A DNA stretch of 64,000 bases from GCA-2862585 sp049890295 (GCA_049890295.1 JBMHBP010000002.1:62001-126000), one strand, 5' to 3'; shown: positions 9,157-19,199, counted from the stretch's first letter. The notes: a model not told the origin generated them from the letters alone. Translations and numbers: made by a program.

Positions 9157-10557
9157 ATGAGTTTCAAGAAAATTGATAATACTGATATAGATTTTTTTAA
9201 GTCAATTTTACAAGAGGGTCAAATTTTTGTAGATAATGAAAGTTTGACGGAATATTCTCATGATGAAACCGAAGATTTAACGTTTTTTCCAGAAATTGTT
9301 TTGAAGCCTAAAACTACACAGGAAGTTTCTGAAATTCTACAGTATTGCAATACCTATCACATACCTGTTACGCCATGTGGCGCAAGAACAGGCTTAAGTG
9401 GCGGTTCTTTACCTGTTTGTGGAGGTGTGGCACTTAGTACCGAGCGCTTCAATTCGATTATTGATATTGATGAAAGAAATCTTCAAGCTACCGTTGAGCC
9501 TGGAGTTATAAATCAGGTTTTTAAAGATGCAGTAAAAGAAAAAGGATTATTCTATCCTCCTGATCCAGCAAGTAAAGGGAGTAGTTTTTTAGGTGGTAAT
9601 TTAGCCGAAAACTCAGGTGGACCAAAGGCATTAAAATATGGTGTTACCAAAGACTATGTGTTAAATTTAGAGGTTGTTTTACCTAATGGCGATATCATTT
9701 GGACTGGTGCTAATGTTTTAAAAAACTCAACTGGATACAACCTTACCCAATTAATGGTAGGAAGTGAGGGTACTTTGGGTATCATTACGAAAATTGTATT
9801 TAAATTAATACCACATCCCACCCAAGATCTTACATTACTCGTTCCTTTTCGTTCTGCCGAAAAAGCCTGTGAGGCAGTGTCTGCAGTATTTAGAGCTGGA
9901 ATAACACCCTCTGCTTTAGAATTTATGGAAAGAGAAGCACTTGACTGGACAATTAAGTTTACTGACTTAGATGTTCCAATAAAAGATGATATCAAGGCTC
10001 ATTTACTAGTTGAGGTTGATGGCAACGACATGGACGTATTATTTAAAGACTGTGAAAGAATAACCGAAGTGATGGAGGAATTTGATTGTGATGATATTTT
10101 GTTTGCAGACTCATCATTACAAAAAGATCAGCTATGGAGAATGCGTCGGGCTGTGGGTGAGGCCGTAAAAAGCAATAGTATTTATAAAGAAGAAGATACT
10201 GTAGTGCCAAGAGCTGAATTACCAAAATTATTAAGTGGAGTTAAATCAATCGGTGAAAAATATGGATTTACTTCCGTTTGTTACGGTCATGCTGGTGATG
10301 GTAATTTGCATGTCAATATTATAAAAGGAAATATGTCTGAACAGGATTGGAATAACAAACTTAATGAAGGTATTCGAGAAATTTTTGCATTAACCGTAAG
10401 ACTAGGTGGCACCATAAGTGGTGAGCATGGAATTGGATTAGTTCAAAAAAACTATATGGATATTGCCTTTACTAAAGAAAGTATCGATTTGCAAAAGGGA
10501 ATAAAGTCACTTTTTGATCCTAAGGGTATCTTAAACCCTAAAAAAGTTTTTAATTGA
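9157..10557 (+). CDS. FAD-linked oxidase, GlcD/D-lactate dehydrogenase-like
   Basis: Flavoprotein of 466 aa of the FAD-binding-4 / FAD-oxidase C-terminal family, which oxidises 2-hydroxy acids such as glycolate, D-lactate or D-2-hydroxyglutarate. The N-terminal FAD domain shows the pyrophosphate loop PCGARTGLSGG and the segment PDPASKGSSFLGGN. The C-terminal domain has the family motifs GHAGDGNLH (near residue 378) and GEHGIG (near 421). No iron-sulfur domain is fused and no GlcE/GlcF partner is adjacent. The exact substrate is undecided. Its 3' end overlaps the convergent gene by 8 bases. Confidence 0.88.
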   Translation: MSFKKIDNTDIDFFKSILQEGQIFVDNESLTEYSHDETEDLTFFPEIVLKPKTTQEVSEILQYCNTYHIPVTPCGARTGLSGGSLPVCGGVALSTERFNSIIDIDERNLQATVEPGVINQVFKDAVKEKGLFYPPDPASKGSSFLGGNLAENSGGPKALKYGVTKDYVLNLEVVLPNGDIIWTGANVLKNSTGYNLTQLMVGSEGTLGIITKIVFKLIPHPTQDLTLLVPFRSAEKACEAVSAVFRAGITPSALEFMEREALDWTIKFTDLDVPIKDDIKAHLLVEVDGNDMDVLFKDCERITEVMEEFDCDDILFADSSLQKDQLWRMRRAVGEAVKSNSIYKEEDTVVPRAELPKLLSGVKSIGEKYGFTSVCYGHAGDGNLHVNIIKGNMSEQDWNNKLNEGIREIFALTVRLGGTISGEHGIGLVQKNYMDIAFTKESIDLQKGIKSLFDPKGILNPKKVFN

Positions 10558-13500
10558 TTACAATTTTATTCGTAATCTGACCAAGATCAGTATCTAATAC
10601 AATTAAAAATATACCTTTTCCTTGCCCTCTCAAATTGAACTTCTCATTAATAATACCATTTTGGTAGCTAACTTCTCGTTCTTCTATTAGGCGATTACGA
10701 ATATCAAAAATTCTTATGCTCTTTATTTCCTCTTCTATAGATTGATGTTGGAGAACAAACTCACCATTATTTGGATTTGGAAATAATTGAGTTTCCAATA
10801 ACACTTCATTTATTGAAGATGGACAATTAATAACCTTTACTGATAATGTGTCAAAACTTTCACATCCATTAGCATCTTGTGCGGAAACTACAATATCAGT
10901 TTCACCTAAGCCATAAAAAGTTTGAGTATAGGTGGCACCGATAGATGTGTTGTTCCATATTATATAATTTGGATCAAAATCAGAAACACTAAAATCAGCT
11001 TGACTATTTCTACAGACTACTAGTGAGTCTAAGTCATAATCTATCTCTACTAGCTGAGGAATGACTGATTGAATTGTAACTTCATCATATAATTCACATC
11101 CATTAATATCAGTTGCAGAAACAGAATAAGTACCACTAGTATTAACTGAAATACCACTTGATACCTCTCCGTTACTCCAAAGATAAGATGCTAAACCATT
11201 CATACATTGTAAACTAATATTCGCTCCTTCACACAATATTTCTTCACCTGTAATTTCAAAACTATTAATCAATGGAATATTAATACTTTCTATTGATGAA
11301 CAGCCAAGAGCATCTGTAGCAGTTACCGAATATGTTCCTGGACTATAAACAGTTAAAGATGGCTGAGTAAATTGGTTATCCCATTCAAAAGAAACGAAGT
11401 TTCCTACTGCTGATAAGGTAACACTATCATAAACACACTCATTAACTGTTTCAATTAATAAGTCTTCACTACTTCCGATTAATGCGGTTACAGGAGTTCG
11501 TGCACTGGAGCATATAGTCTTTACTTTCCAATTGTAGAAATAGTAGTAATAGTCAGTTAAAAATTCACCACCATTTCCATACCAATAAGAGCCGTTTATA
11601 GAAACTATATTATTGAATGTATATGGGAAAGTTAAGGTGTTATCTCCAGAACGTTTAAGTTGTGGATTTGTACCACCAAAATTTGCTGTACTGACATCGT
11701 TGTCGGTTGTAAGCCTGTAACTTTCACCTGCTTCAATAAGGAAGTTTAGCGAAATAGTGTATGGTGTATTATCATTAGCAGGTATAAACTCTGTATGTTC
11801 GTGAATAACTGTACCTTGATTGTCAACAAGGTTTATTTTACGCTCACCAGCCTGATTGGTATATACTTCTACAGATTCTAGTATAAATGATTCATTAACG
11901 TCAAATTCAAGTGAACCTACACTATTTGCAGAACCGCTATAGTCTGAATCACCGGTGTGAGTCGTTTGGCCAATAAAACTGGAGTCAGTCTCTTCAACAG
12001 AAGCAACATAAAAAACTGTTGATGCATTTAGTAATTCAGTATTATATTCATTTCCTACATGAAGTAAGTTACCATTCACAGGTGCATCGTACCAGTTTAA
12101 ATTAGCTTCAGAATTATTCAAAGTGGCTGTTAGGGTCACACTTGAGGGAGTACAACTTTCAACATCATTCGCTGTGGGTGGCGTTACTGGGTTTATTGAT
12201 ATACTTTCTTGAATTGTATCTGAACCTAGTTCGTTTGTAGCTATTAATTTAACAGTATAATTTCCTGATGTTAAGTATTGATGGGAAGTTGAAATCTCAT
12301 TAGAATACGTATTATCACCAAAATCCCACTCTATAGATACGGCATTTGATGAACTACTATTAAAGTTGACTGTTCCAGAACATTCATTAGTTACAGTAAA
12401 GTCGAATGATGCACTTGGTGCAACCAAAGATGGTAATGAAGTAACCCAAAGTCCTCTGCCGTAAGTTCCAGCAAAGAGTTTATTTTCATCTATATGGTAT
12501 TCAAGCTCTGTGACTATCACATTTGGCAGCCCTTGGTTAAATTGTAACCAGTCTGACATGGTTGAATCCTTATAAAATATACCAATATCAGTGCCTACAA
12601 ATAGGGTTTCATTTGGTGTATAATAAAGAATACAATTTGTGGGAAGATTAGGTAAATTTGAAGAAATATTTTCCCATGATAGACCCCCATCTTCAGAATA
12701 ATATACTTTATTTCCATCAGAATATCCGGAGAATGTTGCCCAAACCCTGTTAGAATTTGTAGGATGAACAGCAATGTAGGTCACCGTTCTACTGGGTAAT
12801 CCATCACTTATTTCATTCCAATTATCTCCACCATCAGTAGTTTTAAAAATATCTTGATTTTCAGCAATATAAATTACCTCTTGATTAGAGGGTGCTAAGC
12901 ATACGACATCAATTTTACCGGTGTTATTAAAACCAGAACCTATGACACTCCAATTAGCACCATAATCAAAACTTTCATAAAGTTCGTCATAGCCGATTAC
13001 AATTCGGTTTGGAGTTGTTTGATCGATTTGATAAGGAGTAATCCATTCTCCATTGTTATCTGGAGAAATATCATTCCAGTTATCACCGCCATCATAGGAA
13101 ATGCCAATATCTCCATAGTACAATTCAGAGTACATTATGTCAGGATTGGTAGGGTCGATTGCACACTCCATTCCATCACCACCCCTAACGGCATCCCAAT
13201 CATTTGAAGAATTACATCTTAGTGTTCCATTATCTTGTGAACCTCCAAGAATTAAACCATAATTAGTCTGCGAAATACCAATTTTATAAAATTGTGTGAT
13301 TTGTAAACCATCACTAATATCAGTCCAGCTATTATTTTCACGTCTATAAATACCGCCATCATTGCCGGCATAAAGTGTATTATTAGAAGGGTTGTATATT
13401 AGGTAGTGTTGATCGGCGTGTACATAATCATTTCCACCAGCTCCAAACCAGTGACTGGTTATATCCCAGTTTAATCCACTATTTTCTGATTTCCAAAGGT

Positions 13501-14704
13501 TAATTCCACCGAGATAAACTTCATTTTCGTCAATCGGTGAAACTGCTAAAGCCATATCATACCAACCTTGCCCGCCTTCATCGCTTCCGTCAGTTTGATA
13601 ACCAAATAAGTTAGGGCTATCAGATTGAAGACTAAAAGTAAACCCACCATCGGTAGATTTGTATATACCTCCAAATCCATCATCATTGTTACTAAACAGA
13701 ACATAAACTACATTAGGATTTGCCGTTGTTACTCCAATTAATCCTCTGTTATTTCCTGAGTTGGGTAAGCCAGCGTTTAAGGTTATGTCGTTCCAGTTTT
13801 GACCATTATCACTTGACCTGTAATACTTGCCAGTACCGCTGGTAGCTCCATAAACTATATTAGGATTACTTGGATTAAATTCCATTGAAATTAAGTTTGG
13901 ACCCTGTAAAACCATATCCCAAGTATTTCCTCCATCGGTAGATCTATAAGTTTCTCCGTTACTATTTCTTCGAGTTGAGACTAATAGAATGTTTGTATTA
14001 TCTGGATTAATAAGCACTCTGTTTCCTCTGTACGCATTATTAAGATCAAACGAAAGGCCAGTTGGATTCCAAGAACTACCACCATCAATAGATTTCATTA
14101 ATCCATAAGCATAAGTATCATCGGCGTCTCTATCGCCAGTAATGATGTACATGATGTTTGGGTTAGTGTGGTCGATAGCTATGTCTGAAACTCCAAGGTT
14201 AGGAAGGAGATCGTTATTAACAGTCCAGTTTTGACCACCATCTACAGTTTTCCATAAACCACCACTTGGAGAACCGATCCATATTATATTAGAATTATTT
14301 GGGTCAAATTCAATAACATTAATTCTACCAACACCTCTTTTGTCGCCATTATTTTGATATGGAACAATGGTAGGACCATACGCTTGCCAATTAGCCTCAA
14401 TTACTGATTGTGAGGTATTTTTTGGAATATTTTTTATCTTCTCCCATTCTTGAAAGAGCTTTTCGTGAGGAAAAATCCCATCAGGGTAAACTCTAGGGCT
14501 CATGAATGCTTGTCGTCTTTTGAAAGGCTTCCAACCTTTTCCCTTTCCTATTTCTTTATTTTGCCAGTAATTTTCAAAAGATTCTTCAAGCTCATAAAGA
14601 GATTTTGTTTCATCAAATATTCCGTCTACCCAATCATTTTGAGCATTTAAATTAGAGAAAAAGACTAGAGTAATAAACGCTACCAAGCATTTTTTATAAA
14701 TCAT
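10550..14704 (-). CDS. Secreted Asp-box propeller protein with PKD domain and T9SS type A sorting domain
   Basis: Large surface or secreted protein of about 1384 aa. I place the start at ATG 14704 because the signal peptide MIYKKCLVAFITLVFFSNLNAQ begins there; a longer reading would overlap the upstream gene. Residues about 100-750 hold many Asp-box repeats of the form S-x-D-G-G-x-x-W (for example STDGGNTWD), giving a sortilin/VPS10- or sialidase-like propeller. A PKD domain (WDFGDNTYS) and several Ig-like segments (GCSS..., GCEL...) follow. The last 75 residues form a type A T9SS signal starting LFPNPNNGEFVL. It is likely exported through T9SS; catalytic function is not evident. It follows the zinc peptidase gene by 16 bases. 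Confidence 0.88.
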   Translation of the reverse strand: MIYKKCLVAFITLVFFSNLNAQNDWVDGIFDETKSLYELEESFENYWQNKEIGKGKGWKPFKRRQAFMSPRVYPDGIFPHEKLFQEWEKIKNIPKNTSQSVIEANWQAYGPTIVPYQNNGDKRGVGRINVIEFDPNNSNIIWIGSPSGGLWKTVDGGQNWTVNNDLLPNLGVSDIAIDHTNPNIMYIITGDRDADDTYAYGLMKSIDGGSSWNPTGLSFDLNNAYRGNRVLINPDNTNILLVSTRRNSNGETYRSTDGGNTWDMVLQGPNLISMEFNPSNPNIVYGATSGTGKYYRSSDNGQNWNDITLNAGLPNSGNNRGLIGVTTANPNVVYVLFSNNDDGFGGIYKSTDGGFTFSLQSDSPNLFGYQTDGSDEGGQGWYDMALAVSPIDENEVYLGGINLWKSENSGLNWDITSHWFGAGGNDYVHADQHYLIYNPSNNTLYAGNDGGIYRRENNSWTDISDGLQITQFYKIGISQTNYGLILGGSQDNGTLRCNSSNDWDAVRGGDGMECAIDPTNPDIMYSELYYGDIGISYDGGDNWNDISPDNNGEWITPYQIDQTTPNRIVIGYDELYESFDYGANWSVIGSGFNNTGKIDVVCLAPSNQEVIYIAENQDIFKTTDGGDNWNEISDGLPSRTVTYIAVHPTNSNRVWATFSGYSDGNKVYYSEDGGLSWENISSNLPNLPTNCILYYTPNETLFVGTDIGIFYKDSTMSDWLQFNQGLPNVIVTELEYHIDENKLFAGTYGRGLWVTSLPSLVAPSASFDFTVTNECSGTVNFNSSSSNAVSIEWDFGDNTYSNEISTSHQYLTSGNYTVKLIATNELGSDTIQESISINPVTPPTANDVESCTPSSVTLTATLNNSEANLNWYDAPVNGNLLHVGNEYNTELLNASTVFYVASVEETDSSFIGQTTHTGDSDYSGSANSVGSLEFDVNESFILESVEVYTNQAGERKINLVDNQGTVIHEHTEFIPANDNTPYTISLNFLIEAGESYRLTTDNDVSTANFGGTNPQLKRSGDNTLTFPYTFNNIVSINGSYWYGNGGEFLTDYYYYFYNWKVKTICSSARTPVTALIGSSEDLLIETVNECVYDSVTLSAVGNFVSFEWDNQFTQPSLTVYSPGTYSVTATDALGCSSIESINIPLINSFEITGEEILCEGANISLQCMNGLASYLWSNGEVSSGISVNTSGTYSVSATDINGCELYDEVTIQSVIPQLVEIDYDLDSLVVCRNSQADFSVSDFDPNYIIWNNTSIGATYTQTFYGLGETDIVVSAQDANGCESFDTLSVKVINCPSSINEVLLETQLFPNPNNGEFVLQHQSIEEEIKSIRIFDIRNRLIEEREVSYQNGIINEKFNLRGQGKGIFLIVLDTDLGQITNKIVIN

Positions 14705-14720
14705 ATTTTTTTGTTTAAAA

Positions 14721-15410
14721 TTAATCTCTGTTTCCAAGATAAAGCATAATGTAGTATGCTAACTGGGTAAGAGAGGCTAGAGCGGCAACCATATAGGTGC
14801 CAGCAGCCCATTTTAGGGCATCAACAGCCATACTATGGTTTTGTTGGTTAGTTATATTTTTACGATTAAGCCAAACTAGTGCCCTATTACTAGCGTCAAA
14901 TTCAACAGGCAACGTTACTAAAGTAAACAGAGTAATGGCAGATTGAAATACTATAACAGTCAACAGGGCAGTGTCAATGCCAAACCAGCCTAAAAATCCT
15001 GCACCTAGAAACATCATTATAAAAATGAAGTTTAACATTTTTGTGCTGAACGACACTGCAGGTACTAAAGCTGACCTGAGTTGCAGCCAAGAATAGGCTT
15101 GTGCATGTTGAACAGCATGACCACACTCGTGTGCAGCAACAGCAGCTGACGCCACACTACATTTAGAATACACCTCAGGACTGAGGTTTACGGTTTTATC
15201 AGTTGGATTATAATGATCACTTAATCTACCTGGAACAGAAACTACTTTTACATCTCTTATCCCGTAGTCAGACAACATCATTTCGGCAACCTCTTTTCCA
15301 GTCATACCATTTGATAATGGTACCAGTGAATATTTTTTGAATTTGTTTTTTAGTCGGTTGCTTACAATTGCTCCGACGATCATAAAAAAGATAATTATTA
15401 ACCAAATCAT
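14721..15410 (-). CDS. Membrane zinc metallopeptidase, YugP type
   Basis: Protein of 229 aa of the neutral zinc metallopeptidase family Zn_peptidase_2. It has an N-terminal membrane helix, the zinc motif HECGH (in AAHECGHAVQHA) and two or three further hydrophobic helices near the C-terminus. The physiological substrate is unknown for the family. I start it at ATG 15410 (MIWLIIIFFMI). A TTG seven to eight codons upstream is excluded because it lies inside the -7 promoter box. It heads a two-gene minus-strand operon with the Asp-box T9SS protein. Confidence 0.88.
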   Translation of the reverse strand: MIWLIIIFFMIVGAIVSNRLKNKFKKYSLVPLSNGMTGKEVAEMMLSDYGIRDVKVVSVPGRLSDHYNPTDKTVNLSPEVYSKCSVASAAVAAHECGHAVQHAQAYSWLQLRSALVPAVSFSTKMLNFIFIMMFLGAGFLGWFGIDTALLTVIVFQSAITLFTLVTLPVEFDASNRALVWLNRKNITNQQNHSMAVDALKWAAGTYMVAALASLTQLAYYIMLYLGNRD

Positions 15411-15431
15411 AATGCAGTAATTTATTTGGTA

Positions 15432-15439
15432 CAAAGATA
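15432..15439 (-). promoter_or_regulatory. -7 box of the zinc peptidase operon
   Basis: On the minus strand TATCTTTG, identical to the box in front of the copper ATPase gene. It lies 21 bases upstream of ATG 15410 and fixes that start. Confidence 0.55.
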
Positions 15440-15462
15440 GTTATAAAACACAAAAATTTGAT

Positions 15463-15495
15463 AAAAAAAAAGTGCATCAATTTGATGCACTTTTT
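15463..15495. terminator. Intrinsic terminator of the beta-barrel gene
   Basis: A perfect 9-bp stem (agtgcatca at 15471-15479 with tgatgcact at 15483-15491) has a 3-base loop, eight A on the left and five T on the right. On the minus strand it ends the beta-barrel gene whose stop is at 15518. Confidence 0.9.
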
Positions 15496-15517
15496 AATAA
15501 TTTTTTAAAATTTCTAA

Positions 15518-15940
15518 TTAGAAACGATAAGCTAAACCTAATTTGAATTTAGAATATCTTTCATCTTCATTTGATTCGTCAGCTTTAACGTTAAATGTAA
15601 AGTTTGGCTCAACATAAAAACTTCCGTATGCAGCAAAGCTGTAACCAGCACCTAAACGTAAGTTGTCAGAAAAATCTTCTGCAGTTGTATTAGCTGTTAA
15701 ATAAATAGACTCATTCCAGTAGTAACGAGCGAAAACTCTGAAGTCCTCATCATCAGCACTTGGGATAGTGGCACCTACTGTCCATGTGTCATTGATCATG
15801 TAACCGAAACCAATGTCTGTTGTCTCAGAAATACTATCAGTACTGAAGTCTTCTAAGTCTAAATCAGCTACAACCATAAATTGTGCAGAAGCCATCAAAC
15901 TTGTAAAGGCAATTGCAGCAGTTAAAAGCATTTTTTTCAT
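15518..15940 (-). CDS. Small outer-membrane beta-barrel protein
   Basis: Protein of 140 aa with a clean Sec signal peptide (MKKMLLTAAIAFTSLMASAQ) and an alternating pattern of aromatic and polar residues that predicts about eight beta strands. The C-terminus ends ...KLGLAYRF, with the terminal aromatic residue expected of proteins inserted by BamA. It is acidic on its exposed turns (EDFSTDSISE, DESNEDERYS). It resembles small porin-like outer-membrane proteins of Flavobacteriia; a function cannot be given. It is a single-gene unit with its own promoter (15976-16005) and strong terminator, which suggests high expression. Confidence 0.8.
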   Translation of the reverse strand: MKKMLLTAAIAFTSLMASAQFMVVADLDLEDFSTDSISETTDIGFGYMINDTWTVGATIPSADDEDFRVFARYYWNESIYLTANTTAEDFSDNLRLGAGYSFAAYGSFYVEPNFTFNVKADESNEDERYSKFKLGLAYRF

Positions 15941-15975
15941 AATTCTTTCTTTTAAAATAGATTAATTAATTTTTG

Positions 15976-16005
15976 CAAATATCTTAAAAAGAAATAACCT
16001 TACAA
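15976..16005 (-). promoter_or_regulatory. Promoter of the beta-barrel gene (TTG-N19-GATATTTG)
   Basis: On the minus strand a TTG (16005-16003) is followed by exactly 19 bases and then GATATTTG (15983-15976), one mismatch from TAnnTTTG. The -7 box is 35 bases before the ATG. Confidence 0.7.
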
Positions 16006-16098
16006 TATTTTTTAATGAATTTGTTAAAATAAATGATGCACATGCTACACTTACTAGATTATTTTCAGATATTTGTTGCTGAATTTTAATTATTAGTA

Positions 16099-17469
16099 AT
16101 GGCTAAATCACCGTCCATACCAAAAGGAACTCGCGATTTTTCTCCTACTGAAATGAGAAAAAGAAGCTATGTGTTTTCAAAGATTAGAGAGGCTTTCGAA
16201 AAATATGGATTTGAAGAAATTTCAACACCAGCGATGGAAAATATCGATACCCTTACGGGTAAATATGGTGATGAAGGAGATCAGTTAATTTTCAAAGTAC
16301 TTAACTCAGGTGATTATCTTTCAAAAGCATCTATTGACTCAAGCACTACTTCCAAAAGTCTAAGCAATCAAATTTCAGAAAAGGCACTCCGTTACGATTT
16401 AACTATACCATTTGCCCGATATGTTGTTCAGAATAGAAATGATATTACTTTCCCATTTAGAAGATGTCAAATTCAGAATGTTTGGCGTGCCGATAGACCA
16501 CAAAAAGGAAGATTTAGAGAGTTTTATCAGTGCGATGCCGACATAATAGGTACAGACTCCTTAATTGCTGAAATTGAGCTAATTCAACTCTATGATGATG
16601 TATTTGAATCACTAGGGCTGAAAAATATCACCGTTAAAGTCAATAACAGAAAAATATTGAGTGGATTGACGGAAGTAATTGGTGAATCCGATAAATTTAG
16701 AGAAATTACTATTGCACTAGATAAGCTTGATAAAATTGGAGTGGACAAAGTCAAGATAGAATTGCTAGCCAAGGGTATTTCTCAAGAAGCTTTACAAAAA
16801 CTAGACTTCATATTCAGTATGGAAGGTCAAGCTATCGAAAAATTAAATCAGCTTAAAGCTGTTTTAGTCGACTCCAAAGTTGGCTCTGAAGGAATTAATG
16901 AGTTGAGTTATATAATTGAAAATTTGGGTGATTTGGGAACAAAAGTTGTTAATCTCGATTTTGATGTGACATTAGCCAGAGGTTTGGATTATTATACAGG
17001 AGCAATTATTGAAGTTATTTCTGATGATGTTCAAATTGGAAGTATTGGCGGTGGTGGAAGATATGACGACTTAACCGCTAATTTTGGGCTTTCAGGTATT
17101 TCAGGCGTCGGTGTGTCTTTTGGTTTTGATAGAATTTGTATTGCTCTTGAAGAACTTAGTTTATTTCCACAAAACACAAGTCAAAATCCAGAGCTTTTGT
17201 TTGTCAATTTTGGAGATAAAGAATCGAAATATTGCCTGAAATTGCTTAAACAGCTTCGTGATGAAGGCATTAAGTCAGAATTATATCCCAAAGCTGACAA
17301 GCTTAAAAAACAAATGCAATACGCCAATAAAAAAGGCTTTAAAAAGGTGGTGTTAGTTGGAGAATCAGAACTTAAGAGTAAAATATTAACCGTCAAAAAT
17401 ATGTTTGATGGTTCACAAAAAAATATGACCTTTGAAGAATTAAAAACCCTTAAAATCAAAAAACTATGA
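16099..17469 (+). CDS. hisS: Histidyl-tRNA synthetase
   Basis: Class II aminoacyl-tRNA synthetase of 456 aa that charges tRNA-His in the cytoplasm. Motif 2 is visible as FRRCQIQNVWRADRPQKGR, and the histidine-specific motif ARGLDYYTG occurs near residue 295. The C-terminal anticodon-binding domain follows from about residue 370. Its cognate tRNA gene is 12 kb upstream in the same window. A near-consensus box GATATTTG at 16068-16075 could be its promoter. The stop overlaps the next start (ATGA). Confidence 0.96.
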   Translation: MAKSPSIPKGTRDFSPTEMRKRSYVFSKIREAFEKYGFEEISTPAMENIDTLTGKYGDEGDQLIFKVLNSGDYLSKASIDSSTTSKSLSNQISEKALRYDLTIPFARYVVQNRNDITFPFRRCQIQNVWRADRPQKGRFREFYQCDADIIGTDSLIAEIELIQLYDDVFESLGLKNITVKVNNRKILSGLTEVIGESDKFREITIALDKLDKIGVDKVKIELLAKGISQEALQKLDFIFSMEGQAIEKLNQLKAVLVDSKVGSEGINELSYIIENLGDLGTKVVNLDFDVTLARGLDYYTGAIIEVISDDVQIGSIGGGGRYDDLTANFGLSGISGVGVSFGFDRICIALEELSLFPQNTSQNPELLFVNFGDKESKYCLKLLKQLRDEGIKSELYPKADKLKKQMQYANKKGFKKVVLVGESELKSKILTVKNMFDGSQKNMTFEELKTLKIKKL

Positions 17470-17870
17470 AAAGTATTTTCAAAATTTTTATCATTACCTG
17501 TGTATTTGTTGCTTGTTCTAATGAAGGCGAGCCACCAACAATTAATACACTAACAATCTTAAATCAAGATTCACAAATATTAAAAGAAGAAGGGGCACAA
17601 TTGCAGTTTGTGTATTCCTTTTCAGACGACAATGGATTAAATCAGTTCAGAGTATCTGTCATTGACGATTTTGAAGATGCTCGCTTGTCCTCTGCACCTT
17701 GGAATTTTGACAACGATTACTCACTCTCAGGATTGAGTGTTTCGGATACATTGAAAATTACTCTACCTTATCCAGATTTAGAGCCTGGAAAATATAAACT
17801 AACTGTAATTCTTCAAGATATAGATCAAGAAGAAACCACGCTGAGTAGAACCTTCAATATTATTGAATAA
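17466..17870 (+). CDS. DUF4625-type lipoprotein
   Basis: Envelope lipoprotein of 134 aa. The signal MKSIFKIFIITCVFVAC ends in a lipobox with Cys17, followed by a single beta-sandwich domain containing YSFSDDNGLNQFRVSV and a C-terminal YKLTVILQDIDQEET. This resembles the Bacteroidota DUF4625 domain, whose function is unknown. It overlaps hisS by 4 bases, so expression is coupled to hisS translation. A short hairpin follows its stop. Confidence 0.72.
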   Translation: MKSIFKIFIITCVFVACSNEGEPPTINTLTILNQDSQILKEEGAQLQFVYSFSDDNGLNQFRVSVIDDFEDARLSSAPWNFDNDYSLSGLSVSDTLKITLPYPDLEPGKYKLTVILQDIDQEETTLSRTFNIIE

Positions 17871-17880
17871 ATAAAACCCC

Positions 17881-17900
17881 AAGCAGCATCTGTTGCTTTT
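17881..17900 (+). terminator. Weak terminator or attenuator just before cinA
   Basis: A 7-bp stem with one G-U pair (aagcagc at 17881-17887 with gttgctt at 17892-17898) has a 4-base loop and ends in four T. The cinA ATG comes 3 bases later, so the hairpin could also lower cinA translation in a read-through message. Confidence 0.5.
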
Positions 17901-17902
17901 AT

Positions 17903-19132
17903 ATGAAAGCAGATATAATAACCATAGGCGACGAAATCCTAATTGGTCAAACTGTTGATACTAATTCAGCATGGATTGGACATTTTTTGGAGGATAATGG
18001 CATACATGTAAATCAGATAATTTCTATTTCTGATTCAGCTAAGCACATTATAAATACTTTACAACTATCCTTAGAAAATGTTGATTGTGTTTTTATTACT
18101 GGAGGCTTAGGACCAACAAAAGACGATATTACAAAAATTACTTTAGCAGAATTTTTTGAAGATGAGTTGGTACTAGATAAAACAGTTCTTTCGACCATTG
18201 AAAGCTATTTTGCTGAAAGAGGTCGAGAAGTAAATGATTATACTAAGCTGCAAGCCTTAATTCCTACTAAGTGTGAAGTAATTCACAATAAAAAAGGAAC
18301 AGCTCCAGGAATGTGGTTTGAAGAAAAAGGTAAAATTGTTGTTTCAATGCCTGGAGTGCCTCATGAGATGAAAGAAATGATGTATTCCGTAATTGCCAAG
18401 ATTAAAAAAAATCGTGAGCTTCTAGAGATTGTTCATAAAACGATCTATACTCGTGGTATTATTGAGTCTAAACTAGCGGAACTTATCGCTGAGTGGGAAG
18501 ATCAACTTCCAAAAGAAATTAAGTTGGCATATTTGCCTTCAATTTCTACTTTAATGTTACGCTTAACAGCTAGAGGGAAGGATAAAGACTATTTGCATCA
18601 ACTCATCAATTCAAATATTGAGAAACTCAAAATATATCTTGGTTCTTTTTATTCACCTATTCAAAAACGATTAAGTGAAGAAGTGGTGGGTGAGCTAATG
18701 AAAATTCATGGAACAACTATTGCAACGGCTGAAAGTTGTACAGGAGGAAATATTGCCAAGATGCTGACCTCCGTAGATGGTAGTTCTGCCTATTTTAAAG
18801 GTTCATTAGTTGCTTATACAAACGACGTTAAAGAAAGTATACTTAATATAGATATATCTACTATCAATAAATACGGTGTAGTTAGCGAAGAAGTAGCTAT
18901 TAAAATGGCGCAATCTGCAAAAAAATTATTCAATACAGATTATGCAATTGCAACTACTGGTTTAGCATCTAAAAATGATATTTTGGATGTAAAGGGTGGC
19001 ACTGTTTGTTTTGCAGTAGCTACTCCCAAAGAGATAATATCAAATACAATTATTTTCAATACTTCTAGAAATGAAAACATACAAAGAGCTTCAAATAAAG
19101 CCCTCAATCTTCTTGTCAGTATATTCTCATGA
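17903..19132 (+). CDS. cinA: CinA family protein (molybdopterin-binding-like domain plus nicotinamide-nucleotide amidase)
   Basis: Protein of 409 aa with two domains. Residues about 1-170 are a MoCF/COG1058 domain (ITIGDEILIGQTVDTNSAWIG, FITGGLGPTKDD). Residues about 250-405 are the CinA C-terminal amidase (TIATAESCTGGNI, YGVVSEEVA, ATTGLA) that deamidates NMN and related pyridine nucleotide breakdown products. Length and order match full-length CinA. Neighbours are housekeeping genes. A competence role, suggested by the gene name, is not supported by anything nearby. Confidence 0.93.
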   Translation: MKADIITIGDEILIGQTVDTNSAWIGHFLEDNGIHVNQIISISDSAKHIINTLQLSLENVDCVFITGGLGPTKDDITKITLAEFFEDELVLDKTVLSTIESYFAERGREVNDYTKLQALIPTKCEVIHNKKGTAPGMWFEEKGKIVVSMPGVPHEMKEMMYSVIAKIKKNRELLEIVHKTIYTRGIIESKLAELIAEWEDQLPKEIKLAYLPSISTLMLRLTARGKDKDYLHQLINSNIEKLKIYLGSFYSPIQKRLSEEVVGELMKIHGTTIATAESCTGGNIAKMLTSVDGSSAYFKGSLVAYTNDVKESILNIDISTINKYGVVSEEVAIKMAQSAKKLFNTDYAIATTGLASKNDILDVKGGTVCFAVATPKEIISNTIIFNTSRNENIQRASNKALNLLVSIFS

Positions 19133-19163
19133 AATTACCACTAGTTTTTTCAATAAATAAATT

Positions 19164-19171
19164 TATATTTG
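19164..19171 (+). promoter_or_regulatory. -7 box of rpmB
   Basis: TATATTTG, 28 bases before the rpmB ATG. TAG at 19142-19144, one mismatch from TTG, stands at the right 19-base spacing. Confidence 0.6.
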
Positions 19172-19199
19172 CAGCCCTAAATATTATAAAAACAATATT

